64,000 bases of DNA from Streptomyces sp. NBC_01498. GTDB lineage: Bacteria > Actinomycetota > Actinomycetes > Streptomycetales > Streptomycetaceae. A program made the translations under genes and the position numbers. This document shows, in pieces, positions 11,202 to 19,507 of the stretch (the first letter of the stretch is position 1; each line of letters begins with the position of its first letter). The notes under the pieces are model-generated. The model was not told where the DNA came from. It did not search any database and saw only the letters and a list, made by a program, of their open reading frames with translations. The DNA lies in contig NZ_CP109598.1 of the NCBI RefSeq assembly GCF_036327775.1, positions 1,550,001 to 1,614,000 of the forward strand, read 5' to 3'.

Positions 11202-11224
11202 ACCCTACGGCTCACCACTGACAA
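11202..11224 (-). promoter_or_regulatory. RecA-NDp (PafBC-type) promoter of dinG
   Basis: On the minus strand: TTGTCAGTG, 8 bp, TAGGGT. Every specified position of TTGTCRGTG-N8-TANNNT matches. Transcript start is predicted near 11195, about 3 nt before the ATG. Confidence 0.85.
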
Positions 11225-11289
11225 CGGCGATCACGTGTCGAACGGAGCATCCGCACGGGGCACACCGGGCCGATTCCGGACGGGCGGGC

Positions 11290-11363
11290 GTGGTCGTTCG
11301 CGGCAGGTTCCGTAGTGGTCGTTCACAGCAGGTCCCCAGTGGTTGTTCACAGCGGGTTCCGCA
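11290..11363. repeat. Three imperfect 24-25 bp tandem repeats spanning the GNAT gene stop
   Basis: Units start at 11290, 11315 and 11339 on the plus strand. Each begins GTGGTCGTTC or GTGGTTGTTC and ends near GGTTCCG. The third unit covers the stop codon of the acetyltransferase gene, so this looks like duplication of the gene's 3' end into the gap before dinG. Confidence 0.7.
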
Positions 11364-12141
11364 GCGGTCGGTGAGGCCGGTGCGGTGGCTGCGGCCGGTC
11401 GCGGATCATCAGGGCGGCTCGTTTGCCGGGCAGGTCGAGTTCGGCCGAGAAACGGAAGCCGGCGCCGAGGAAGGCGGAGACGGACGGGGTGTTGCGCAGA
11501 TCCGGTTCGGCCACGACCCGGCCGCAGCGTGGGCGGTGGTCGAGCACGAGGTCGGACACGGCTCCGAGGAGGGTGGTGCCGATGCCCCGGCCACGGTCGG
11601 TGACGCCGCCGATGAGGAGGTGGAGCCCGGTGTCGTGGGGGCGGGCGGGGAAATGACGGGCGAGCGGGTCGAGATCGGCGCGGTACAGCTCCCAGTAGCT
11701 CATGGGGACCCCGTCGAGCACCCCCAGACAGGGGACGGCGCGGCCGTCGCCGCCGAGCTGGGCGCGGAGATGACCGGCGGTGACCGCGTCGGGGCCCGCC
11801 AGTTCCCAGAAGGCCGCGACGGCGGGGTCGTTCATCCAGCGGCTGATAAGGGACAGGTCGCGTTCCAGCCGTACGGGGACGAGCCGGAACAGTCCGGACG
11901 GGGTGTCGACGGCGCCCCAACGGGCGGGAAGATCCAGCAGGACGGACTCTCCGGCGCCGCCCGGCGGAGGTGAACCGGTCAGGGCCGGCTCACCCTCTTC
12001 GAACAGGGCGACGATGTCCTCGGTCAGCCGCAGTTCGAGGGTGTCCCCCGTGCTCCCGGACCCGAGGGGTCCGGGAGCGGAGCCACCGGGCGCGCCGGGG
12101 CTCGCGCCGAGGGCGGCGGTTCTCGTGTCGGTGGGAGGCAC
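11347..12141 (-). CDS. AlcB/IucB-type GNAT acyltransferase, siderophore biosynthesis
   Basis: 264 residues from GTG at 12141 with AGGAG 9 bp upstream. After an 85-residue linker-rich N-terminus comes a GNAT domain of the kind that acylates hydroxylamines in aerobactin/desferrioxamine-type pathways: FRLVPVRLERDLSLISRWMND, then the acetyl-CoA loop VTDRGRGIGTTLL (R-x-x-G-x-G/A), then VVAEPDLRNTPSVSAFLGAGF. It lies 105 bp downstream of the IucA/IucC synthetase and in the same direction, so they probably act together: this enzyme acylates the hydroxamate precursor and the synthetase condenses it. No decarboxylase, N-monooxygenase or exporter gene is adjacent. The substrate is inferred, not shown. 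Confidence 0.82.
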   Translation of the reverse strand: MPPTDTRTAALGASPGAPGGSAPGPLGSGSTGDTLELRLTEDIVALFEEGEPALTGSPPPGGAGESVLLDLPARWGAVDTPSGLFRLVPVRLERDLSLISRWMNDPAVAAFWELAGPDAVTAGHLRAQLGGDGRAVPCLGVLDGVPMSYWELYRADLDPLARHFPARPHDTGLHLLIGGVTDRGRGIGTTLLGAVSDLVLDHRPRCGRVVAEPDLRNTPSVSAFLGAGFRFSAELDLPGKRAALMIRDRPQPPHRPHRPLRNPL

Positions 12142-12246
12142 GGGGGCGGTCTCCTGTCGGCGGCACGGCGGCGCGTACGGGACGCGTGGGACGCACTGGA
12201 CGCACCGGGTGTACGGGACGTACGGGGGCCGCGGAACGTACGGGGC
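12142..12246. repeat. Degenerate 9-10 bp repeats between siderophore genes
   Basis: The 105-bp gap between the synthetase stop and the acyltransferase start consists largely of variants of a GGGACGYA-type word on the plus strand (CGGGACGCG, GGGACGCACT, GGACGCACC, CGGGACGTAC). No open frame here is convincing. Confidence 0.5.
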
Positions 12247-14286
12247 TCACGGCTGGAGGGGGTTGGCGAGGGTGACGTAGACGGACTGGGTGTCGACCGG
12301 GCCGACGAGTTCGTCCAGGCCGTGCAGCCGGGTGAGCAGATTCGCCTTGCAGCGCAGGGTGGCCGCCTCCAGGAGAAGGCCGGGCAGGGGTGAACCGAGG
12401 CTCGTGGCACGGGTGAGGAACCGGCGGAACGCGGCGAGGAGTACGCGTTCGTCGGCGAGCCGCTGGGAGCCGAACGCCCCGATGAGACCGAGGACGTTGT
12501 TGATGCCGAGGTAGTAGGCGAAGCGTTCGTCCGCGACGTCGTCGGGGACAAAGGTGTCGCTCGCCCTGCCGATGCCGGGCAGCCGGCGTTCGAGCGCGGC
12601 ACGGTGGGACTCGCGGAAGTAGTAGCCCTGGTTGTCCCGGTAGCGTCCGCCGACGGGCCAGCCGTCGGCGTCGAGGACCACCAGGGTGTTCTGCTGGTGC
12701 GCTTCGAGGACGACGCCCGCGGTCGCGTCGAGGAGGAGCACCGGGCGTACGACGTGGTCGAGGTAGCGCAGGAACCACTCGGCCGCGACGGCCCCGGCGG
12801 GGCGGCCCGTACGGGCGACGAGCCGGGTCACGGTGTCGGCGAGACGGGAGTGGGCGCCGGGGCGGCCGGGCCAGGGGCACGGGGTGACGAGCCCGGCGAC
12901 GCAGACGGCGTCCGTCTCGGGGCGGAACGGGTTGTGACGCAGCATCACGTCGAGCCCGGCGACGGGTTCGCCGTCGAGGGTGTCGACGGCGAGCCAGGCG
13001 GGGTCGCGCACGATGTCGAAGCCGGGGTTCGCGGCGCGCCACTGCTGGGCGAGCCCGCCGCGCAGCAGCCGGTGGACCTCGACGCCCCGGTGGAGCTCCT
13101 TACGGAGGTTCTCGCGGCGGGAGTTGGTGATCCGTACGCCGAGGGACAGCTTGAGCATCGCGGGCGCGCCCGTGCGGTACAGCGTCCGTACGGAGGAGGT
13201 CGGGTACCAGGGGTCGCCGTACGGCCCGAGGTCGTGGAGCAGTCCGGCGTCGAGGAGTGCCCGTACGGCGGGACGGTGCGTCAACTCCCCTGCCTGCCAG
13301 GGGTGGACGGGCAGCGGAACCGTGTGGTCGGGGAGGGCCAGGTCTCCGGCGAGACGGGTCGTGAGCTGTTCCGCGTGGACGGCCCGGCCCTGCTCGGTCC
13401 AGGCCGAGTCGGTGGCGAGCACGGACCGGTCGACGGCCATCCAGTGGAGGGGGAAGGAACCGCGCAGCTCGGGCGAGAAGCGGCGGTGGTCGGTGTCGGA
13501 GAGCCCTTCACGGCTCTTGGGGGTGGGGTGCAGGGGGTGGCCGAGGAGGAGGGACTGTTCGGCGGTGAGGAAGAGATCGGTGCCGACGGGCCCGGGGGCG
13601 GCGCGCCGGTCGGCGAGGAAGTCGGTCGTACGGCGGGCGGAGTCGGCGACCCTGGCGACGAGTTCGGTGTCCTGGTCGCGGCCCGTCTCACGGGCGAGGA
13701 GCGCGGCGACGGTGACGGCGTCGGCGGGCGTGGAACGCGGTCCGGCGGTCTCCAGGAGGGGCGGGCCGAAGCGGTGCCAGCCGGTGGCCGACCAGTACCG
13801 GACAGGGACGAGGAGGCCGGTGCCGCTCGCGTCGAGCGGGATACGCAGGGTGTCCCCGGCGGGCCGGGGGAGGCCGTTCTCCCTGACCCAGCAGCGCAGC
13901 AGGTTCTCCACGGTCGCGGCGTCGGCGGCCCGGCGCGGCTCGGCGTCGTCCAAGGGGTCCGGGGCGGCCGAGGGGGCCGGGACCGGCGGGTCAAGGGGGG
14001 CGAGGTGGTCCGGGCCGACCGACGGTGGCGGGACCGGGGCCGGGGCCTCCAGGGGGTCCCGGGCGTCCACGTGGTCCGGTCGGTCGACGGGGTCCGGGTG
14101 CTCGGCCGGTTCCGTACCGGCGGCGGGCGACGCACCGCCCGTGGGGAGTTGGCGGGGCACGGTGACCGCGCCGGTCGTCGCGGCCGGGGCCGTGACGGGG
14201 TCGGGGGTGTCGCCCGCTCCGGGATCCGGGGCGGCGCCGGGGCGCCCGGTGGTCTCGGGCGCGTCGGACAGGGGGGAGGGGTTCAC
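12247..14286 (-). CDS. IucA/IucC family NIS siderophore synthetase with Pro-rich N-terminal extension
   Basis: 679 residues from GTG at 14286, chosen because AGGAGA lies 8 bp upstream; the frame is open further up but lacks a signal. Family signatures are visible: HPLHPTPKSREGLS (ATP-binding HPxHPxxK region), LPVHPWQ, YPTSSVRTLY, LKLSLGVRITNSRRENL, VLEAHQQNTLV and RDNQGYYF. NIS synthetases adenylate a carboxylate (citrate, succinyl or similar) and join it to an amine or hydroxylamine. The first 115 residues are low-complexity Pro/Asp/Ala repeats (DPVDRPDHVDARDPLEAPAP), unusual for this family and of no known function. No iron box (IdeR/DmdR type) was found upstream. Confidence 0.88.
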   Translation of the reverse strand: MNPSPLSDAPETTGRPGAAPDPGAGDTPDPVTAPAATTGAVTVPRQLPTGGASPAAGTEPAEHPDPVDRPDHVDARDPLEAPAPVPPPSVGPDHLAPLDPPVPAPSAAPDPLDDAEPRRAADAATVENLLRCWVRENGLPRPAGDTLRIPLDASGTGLLVPVRYWSATGWHRFGPPLLETAGPRSTPADAVTVAALLARETGRDQDTELVARVADSARRTTDFLADRRAAPGPVGTDLFLTAEQSLLLGHPLHPTPKSREGLSDTDHRRFSPELRGSFPLHWMAVDRSVLATDSAWTEQGRAVHAEQLTTRLAGDLALPDHTVPLPVHPWQAGELTHRPAVRALLDAGLLHDLGPYGDPWYPTSSVRTLYRTGAPAMLKLSLGVRITNSRRENLRKELHRGVEVHRLLRGGLAQQWRAANPGFDIVRDPAWLAVDTLDGEPVAGLDVMLRHNPFRPETDAVCVAGLVTPCPWPGRPGAHSRLADTVTRLVARTGRPAGAVAAEWFLRYLDHVVRPVLLLDATAGVVLEAHQQNTLVVLDADGWPVGGRYRDNQGYYFRESHRAALERRLPGIGRASDTFVPDDVADERFAYYLGINNVLGLIGAFGSQRLADERVLLAAFRRFLTRATSLGSPLPGLLLEAATLRCKANLLTRLHGLDELVGPVDTQSVYVTLANPLQP

Positions 14287-14793
14287 GGAAGGGTTCTCCT
14301 GTGTGGGGGCCGGTCGGCGGTCCGGCGGTCCGCCGACCGACGGGTCTGTCCGGAGGTCGTCACGGCGGCGGTGTCCGGGCCGGGAGGACGTACCACCGAC
14401 GGGGGCGGTGACCGGCCCCGGGGCATGGCGTGGACGCGGGCGTCGGGTCCCCCGTGGATACCAACGACGGGACCGGCCCGGGATCACGGCCGGTCGGAAC
14501 ATCTCTCGGGCGGCGGCGGAACCACGGCGCTCGCCGCCGCCGTCCCCTCGGTGACGAGGCCAGGGCGATCCAACGGGACGGTCAGCGAGAAGTAGGCCGG
14601 ACAGAAGGGCCCGGCGGTGGTCCGCCGTGCCCCGGGGTGCGTCGGACCGTACGCCGGTACGCCCCTGCCCGGCCCGTCGGGCGACAGGCCGCATAGGGTG
14701 AGGACAACCGCGAGGTGGTCCGCCTGAGGACCACCTTTTTGCGTGACACGCTCATGGCAAAGTGATCAAGTACGTTCAGGGGGAACGGTTTTC
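14287..14793. other. 507-bp gap between divergent synthetase and peptidase genes
   Basis: No gene is recognised. An 88-codon open frame (14430-14696, plus) has Arg/Gly-rich composition typical of shadow translation. I looked for an iron box of the TTAGGTTAGGCTAACCTAA type and saw none. The right end holds TAGGGT (14694-14699, plus strand, -10-like) directly followed by an intrinsic-terminator-like hairpin (separate entry). Confidence 0.5.
14713..14740 (+). terminator. Intrinsic terminator-like hairpin with T run upstream of peptidase gene
   Basis: AGGTGGTCC (14713-14721) and GGACCACCT (14728-14736) form a perfect 9-bp stem with a 6-nt loop, followed by TTTTT at 14736-14740. The T tract makes it active only for plus-strand transcripts. 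It sits only about 50 bp before the peptidase start, and no plus-strand gene precedes it. Confidence 0.75.
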
Positions 14794-15966
14794 ATGCGAT
14801 CCATACGACCACTGCTGGCTGCCACCAGCCTCGCCGCGGTGCTCGCGCTGACGGCGACCGGGTGCGGCGGTGACAGTGGGAACACGGCCGCCGGCACACC
14901 GTCCGACTCGGCTGCCGCCGACGACAGGCCGGGCCTGGAAATCCCCGCGGATCTGGCCGACAAGCTCAAGGAGCACGGCGTCGACCCGGAGAAGTGGCGG
15001 GACGGCGAGTGGAAGAACTGGGACAAGGACACGTGGCTGAGCAGCGCGAAGGACTTCGTCAACCCGGTCATCGAGGACCTGTGGAAGCCCGAGCGGATGA
15101 AGGAGGCGAAGTCGCCGGCGAAGACCTTGTCGGCGGGTGACATCTCCGGCGACCAGGACGTCACCGACCCCGAGCCCCGGCCGGTCCGGGCGGAGCCGGA
15201 GAAGACGCCCTACCACCAGAACGCGGCGCCCGTCGGCAAGGTCTTCTTCGACTCGCCCGAGGGCGCGATGGTCTGCTCGGCGACCGTGGTCAAGGACCCG
15301 AAGAACCCCGGCAGGTCGAACATGGTCTGGACGGCGGGCCATTGCGTGCACGCGGGTTCGGGCGGCGGCTGGTACCGGAACATCATGTTCGTCCCCGCCT
15401 ACAACGACCAGGGCAAGTCCGCCGAGGCGCTCCAGAACGCCCGGCCGCAGGAGATCGCCCCGTACGGGCAGTACTGGGCCGACTGGGTCGCGACCTCCAA
15501 CGAGTGGATCAGCGCCGGGGGCCCGACCGGCGGCGACGGCGCGGCGTTCGACTACGCGGTCATGCACGTCACCCCGGAGAACGGCGGCAAGTCGCTGGAG
15601 GAGACCGTCGGCGCGGCCCTGGACGTCGACTTCGACGCCCCGGAGGCGAACGCCATCGGCACTCTGGGCGCGTGGGGCTACCCCGCGGCCCCGCCGTACG
15701 ACGGGCTGATCATGCACAAGTGCGCGGACAGCGCCGGCCGGCTCTCGATCGCCCCGGGCACGCCCACGATGTGGCGCATCGGCTGCACCATGACGGGCGG
15801 GTCCTCGGGCGGCGGCTGGTTCGCGGCCGGCGCGGACGGCGAGACGGTGCTGGTCTCCAACACCTCGATCGGCCCGGTGACGTCGGGCTGGCTGGCCGGT
15901 CCCCGGCTCGGCGAGGGCGCGGCGCAGCTCTACACGATGATGAGCGACAAGTTCGCGGGCCAGTAG
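14794..15966 (+). CDS. Secreted lipoprotein, trypsin/V8-like serine peptidase
   Basis: 390 residues from ATG at 14794 with GGGGGA 8 bp upstream. The N-terminus is a lipoprotein signal (RSIRPLLAATSLAAVLALTA, then TGCGG) with the lipidated Cys at residue 22. A 120-residue acidic linker region follows. The chymotrypsin-fold triad is visible: His in VWTAGHCVHAG, Asp in AFDYAVMHV and Ser in TGGSSGGGWF. It probably acts at the outer face of the membrane. Substrate is unknown. It is convergent with hflX, sharing a long hairpin terminator. Confidence 0.88.
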   Translation: MRSIRPLLAATSLAAVLALTATGCGGDSGNTAAGTPSDSAAADDRPGLEIPADLADKLKEHGVDPEKWRDGEWKNWDKDTWLSSAKDFVNPVIEDLWKPERMKEAKSPAKTLSAGDISGDQDVTDPEPRPVRAEPEKTPYHQNAAPVGKVFFDSPEGAMVCSATVVKDPKNPGRSNMVWTAGHCVHAGSGGGWYRNIMFVPAYNDQGKSAEALQNARPQEIAPYGQYWADWVATSNEWISAGGPTGGDGAAFDYAVMHVTPENGGKSLEETVGAALDVDFDAPEANAIGTLGAWGYPAAPPYDGLIMHKCADSAGRLSIAPGTPTMWRIGCTMTGGSSGGGWFAAGADGETVLVSNTSIGPVTSGWLAGPRLGEGAAQLYTMMSDKFAGQ

Positions 15967-15992
15967 TCGCCGCGTACCCCTGACACCCACAC

Positions 15993-16033
15993 GATCAGGC
16001 CCGCCCCCTCGCACGGAGGGGGCGGGCCTGATC
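15993..16033. terminator. 18-bp perfect hairpin, bidirectional terminator
   Basis: 15993-16010 (starting GATCAGGCCCGC) is perfectly complementary to 16016-16033 (ending GGGCCTGATC), with loop GCACG. It lies between the peptidase stop (15966) and the hflX stop (16104), which are convergent. Confidence 0.92.
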
Positions 16034-16103
16034 GGTTCCTGCGGACTGACCGGCTCCTGCGGGCCCGGTCGGTTCAGAACCGCTCGGGACGCGCCGTCGG
16101 CTG

Positions 16104-17600
16104 TCAGCCGGCGGCGGGAGCGGGCACGTACGCGGAGAGCGCCGCGGCCAGTTCCTGGTGGACCTGGGCCTTCAGGAGCGTGCCTTCCGGGGTGTGCTCC
16201 TCGGACAGCACCTCGCCCTCGGCGTGCACCCGTGAGACCAGACCACCGTCGGTGTACGGCACCAGGGCCTCGACCGTGATGTCCGGCCGGGGCAGCTCGG
16301 TGTCGATGAGCGCCAGCAGCTCGGTCATTCCGGCGCCGGTGCGCGCCGACACCGCGATCGCGTAGCGCTCCGCCGACAGCAGCCGCTGGAGGACCACCGG
16401 GTCCGCCGCGTCCGCCTTGTTGATCACCACGATCTCGCGGACGTCCACCGCGCCCACGTCACGGATGACCTCGCGCACGGCGGCCAGCTGCTCCTCCGGC
16501 GCGGGGTGCGAGCCGTCGACCACGTGCAGGATGAGATCGGAGTCCCCGACCTCCTCCATCGTCGAGCGGAACGCCTCCACGAGGTGGTGCGGCAGATGCC
16601 GGACGAACCCGACGGTGTCGGCCAGCGTGTAGATCCTGCCGCTCGGGGTCTCGGCCCGGCGCACGGTCGGGTCCAGGGTGGCGAACAGCGAGTTCTCCAC
16701 CAGGACTCCGGCGCCGGTGAGGCGGTTGAGCAGCGAGGACTTGCCCGCGTTCGTGTATCCGGCGATGGCGACCGACGGCACCTTGTGGCGCCTGCGCTCC
16801 TGCCGCTTGATCTCGCGGCCGGTCTTCATCTCCGCGATCTCCCGGCGCATCTTCGCCATCTTCTCGCGGATCCGGCGCCGGTCCGTCTCGATCTTGGTCT
16901 CACCGGGGCCGCGGGTGGCCATGCCGCCACCGCCGCCGCCACCCATCTGCCGGGACAGCGACTGGCCCCAGCCGCGCAGCCTCGGCAGCATGTACTGCAT
17001 CTGGGCCAGCGCGACCTGCGCCTTGCCCTCCCGGGACTTGGCGTGCTGGGCGAAGATGTCGAGGATCAGGGCCGTACGGTCCACGACCTTGACCTTGACG
17101 ACGTCCTCGAGGTGGATGAGCTGGCCGGGGCTGAGCTCACCGTCGCAGACGACGGTGTCGGCACCGGTTTCCACGACCATGTCGTACAGCTCACGGGCCT
17201 TGCCCGAGCCGATGTACGTGGCCGGGTCAGGCTTGTCACGGCGCTGGATCACACCGTCGAGGACCACCGCGCCGGCGGTCTCGGCCAGCGCCGCGAGCTC
17301 GGCGAGCGAATTCTCGGCTTCCCGCACGGTCCCCGAGACCCAGACGCCGACGAGCACGACGCGCTCCAGGCGCAGCTGCCGGTACTCGACCTCGGTGACG
17401 TCTTCGAGCTCGGTGGAGAGGCCCACCACGCGCCGTAGCGCCGCGCGGTCGGAGCGGTCGAACTGGTCGCCGTCCCGCTCTCCGTCGATCTCGTGGCTCC
17501 AGGCGACGTCCTCTTCCATCAGGGCATCGGCCCGAAGGCTTTCCGTGCGGGTGTCCGCGAAGTTCTGCTGGTCCTGGGAAGAGGAAGAAGAGGAGGTCAT
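16104..17600 (-). CDS. hflX: GTPase HflX, ribosome-associated
   Basis: 498 residues from ATG at 17600 with AAGGA 5 bp upstream. The N-terminal nucleotide-binding HflX domain (ATYIGSGKARELYD, VCDGELSPGQ) is followed by the Gly-rich RQMGGGGGGGMATRGPGETKIETDRR linker typical of HflX. The G domain has G1 AGYTNAGKSS, G3 DTVGF and G4 NKAD. HflX binds the 50S subunit and splits stalled or heat-damaged ribosomes. The 80-residue acidic Ser/Gln-rich N-terminus is longer than in enterobacteria but usual in Streptomyces. It appears monocistronic. Confidence 0.95.
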   Translation of the reverse strand: MTSSSSSSQDQQNFADTRTESLRADALMEEDVAWSHEIDGERDGDQFDRSDRAALRRVVGLSTELEDVTEVEYRQLRLERVVLVGVWVSGTVREAENSLAELAALAETAGAVVLDGVIQRRDKPDPATYIGSGKARELYDMVVETGADTVVCDGELSPGQLIHLEDVVKVKVVDRTALILDIFAQHAKSREGKAQVALAQMQYMLPRLRGWGQSLSRQMGGGGGGGMATRGPGETKIETDRRRIREKMAKMRREIAEMKTGREIKRQERRRHKVPSVAIAGYTNAGKSSLLNRLTGAGVLVENSLFATLDPTVRRAETPSGRIYTLADTVGFVRHLPHHLVEAFRSTMEEVGDSDLILHVVDGSHPAPEEQLAAVREVIRDVGAVDVREIVVINKADAADPVVLQRLLSAERYAIAVSARTGAGMTELLALIDTELPRPDITVEALVPYTDGGLVSRVHAEGEVLSEEHTPEGTLLKAQVHQELAAALSAYVPAPAAG

Positions 17601-17920
17601 TGGATCCTTACGTCGAAGAGACTGTTCGGGCGGTGAACAGAGTCTGCCCACCGTCAGCGGTTACAACGCGTGACGAACGGGATTGATTCCCGGGGTCGCG
17701 CACCCGGCTCTCCCGTCCCGGACCCCGTCCCGGAGTCACCTCCGGAGGCCGGTCCCGGCGGGCCGCCGACGCCTTGATGGTGGCACGTCACCGCCACGAG
17801 CGTCATACGGGTTTCCCGCCCTGCCCCGATTCTCCTGGTCAGCCGGGTCCGCCCGGCCCGGCACCGCCACCGCGGCCCCGCCACGTGTCCGCGCCACCCC
17901 ACCACCGCCGCGGGGCCCCG
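17601..17920. other. 320-bp gap between M1 peptidase and hflX
   Basis: No gene is recognised; both neighbours are on the minus strand, so the gap should hold the hflX promoter. No convincing -35/-10 pair or terminator was found; TTGTAA with a GACTCT about 16 bp later near 17660 (minus strand) is only a weak candidate. Confidence 0.4.
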
Positions 17921-19366
17921 TTACTTCGCGGCCCGGCTCGTCCAGTCCGGATGTCCGGGCATGGGCGGCGTCGTGCGCCCGTACAGCCACCCCTGGAAGA
18001 AGTCCGTGAGGTCACGCCCGGCGATCCGCGACGCCAGCCGTGTGAAATCCGCCGTGCTCGCCGTCCCGTCCCGGTGTGTCCGCACCCAGTCGCGCTCCAG
18101 GCGCCGGAACTCCCCCGCGCCGATCTCCTGCCGCAGCGCGTAGAGCACCAGCGCGCTGCCGTCGTACACCACCGGCCGGAAGAGGCTGATCTGCTCGCCG
18201 GGCGAGGGCGGCTCCGGTGCGGCCGGCGGGCCGCCCGCCGCGCGCCAGCCGTCGGAGAACCGGTACGCGTCGCGCATCCGCGTCTCCAGCGGCTTGTCGG
18301 CGTGCTCCTCGGCGTACAGGGCCTCGTACCAGGTGGCGTGCCCCTCGTTGAGCCACAGGTCCGACCACGCGCGCGGTGAGACGCTGTTCCCGAACCACTG
18401 GTGCGCCAGCTCGTGCACCATCACCGAGTCCACGTACCACTCGGGGTACTCGGAGCGGGTGAACAGCGAGCGCTCGAAGAGCGACAGGGTCTGCGTCTCC
18501 AGGGCGAAACCGGTCCGGGCGGCGGCGATCAGGACGCCGTACGTCTCCAGCGGATACGGCCCGACCTGCCGCTCCATCCACTCCAGCTGCCCCGGCGTCT
18601 TGGCCAGCCACGGCTCCAGCTTCGCGCGGTCGGCCGCCGGGACCACGTCGCGCAGCGGCAGTCCGCGCGGACCCTCCCGGCGCACCACGGCGGAGTCGCC
18701 GATGGACACCTGGGCCAGTTCGGTGGCCATGGGGTGACGGGTGCGGTACGTCCACGTGGTGGTCGCCCCGTGGCGGGTCTTCGCCACCGGCAGGCCGTTC
18801 GCCACGGCCGTCATATCTCCGGGGACGGTGACGCGGAAGGTGAAGGCAGCCTTGTCGGCGGGGTGGTCGTTGCCGGGGAAGACCCGGTGCGCGGCGTCGG
18901 CCTGGTTGGCCATCACGAGGCCGTCCCCGGTCGGGATCCAGCCTCCCTTGCCGCCCGTCGGGTCACTGGTGTGGATGACGGTGACCCGGACCGGCGCGCC
19001 CGCCTCGACGGCCTCGCGCGGGGTGACGACGAGGTCTTCCCCGGCGGTCGCGAAGTCGGCGCGCGCCCCGTCGACCTCCACGGAGCGGACCTCGCTGTGG
19101 GTGAAGTCGAGGTTGATCCGCTCCAGTCGCCGGGTCGTACGGGCGTCGATCCTGGTGACGGCGTCGAGGGGCTCGGTGTTGTCGCCCCGGTAGGTGAGGT
19201 CGATGTCGTAGGCGAGGACGTCGTACCCGGGGTTGCCCAGATACGGGAAGAGCGGGTCGCCGATGCCGAGTGGTCGGGGGGCGGAGGCGGGGAGGGTCGC
19301 GGCGACGAGGGTGGCCGAGGCGGTGGCCAGCAGGGCGGCGCGCAGCCGGCGGGAGGTGAGCAGCAT
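17921..19366 (-). CDS. Secreted M1 family zinc metallopeptidase (aminopeptidase N-like)
   Basis: 481 residues. A signal peptide (TSRRLRAALLATASATLVAA, cleavage near ASA) is followed by an N-terminal M1 beta domain and the catalytic domain with HELAHQWFGN and, 18 residues on, the third ligand in NEGHATWYE; the GAMEN-like exopeptidase motif is not obvious (ALETQT in its place). At 481 residues it lacks the C-terminal ERAP-type helical domain of full-length aminopeptidase N, as do other short Streptomyces M1 enzymes. It would act outside the cell on peptides. It lies 141 bp downstream of the RSH gene, same strand. Confidence 0.92.
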   Translation of the reverse strand: MLLTSRRLRAALLATASATLVAATLPASAPRPLGIGDPLFPYLGNPGYDVLAYDIDLTYRGDNTEPLDAVTRIDARTTRRLERINLDFTHSEVRSVEVDGARADFATAGEDLVVTPREAVEAGAPVRVTVIHTSDPTGGKGGWIPTGDGLVMANQADAAHRVFPGNDHPADKAAFTFRVTVPGDMTAVANGLPVAKTRHGATTTWTYRTRHPMATELAQVSIGDSAVVRREGPRGLPLRDVVPAADRAKLEPWLAKTPGQLEWMERQVGPYPLETYGVLIAAARTGFALETQTLSLFERSLFTRSEYPEWYVDSVMVHELAHQWFGNSVSPRAWSDLWLNEGHATWYEALYAEEHADKPLETRMRDAYRFSDGWRAAGGPPAAPEPPSPGEQISLFRPVVYDGSALVLYALRQEIGAGEFRRLERDWVRTHRDGTASTADFTRLASRIAGRDLTDFFQGWLYGRTTPPMPGHPDWTSRAAK

Positions 19367-19507
19367 GGACCACCGCTACCAGCGCGCGGCGGGGGGACGG
19401 GGGCGGCGCGCTCCACTCCCACCCGAAAGAGGCCGGGCGGGACGTGTCACCGTACGGCGGCGGCCTCCTGGGGACCCCGCTTCAAGGAGCCGCTTCAGGA
19501 GGCGGTT

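Noticed and set aside
9666..11315. Plus-strand open frame of 549 codons opposite dinG
   Set aside because: Shadow frame of a well-supported helicase; no start signal or recognisable domain.
14430..14696. 88-codon plus-strand frame ending near the 14713 terminator
   Set aside because: Its end near the hairpin is suggestive, but composition is Arg/Gly/Pro shadow-like and there is no ribosome binding site or family match.
14287..14793. Iron box for the siderophore genes
   Set aside because: No 19-bp TTAGGTTAGGCTAACCTAA-like palindrome, even with several mismatches, was found.
15108..15130. TTGTCGGCG inside the serine peptidase gene
   Set aside because: No TANNNT at 8 bp; TTGTCGGCG is a common coding word here.
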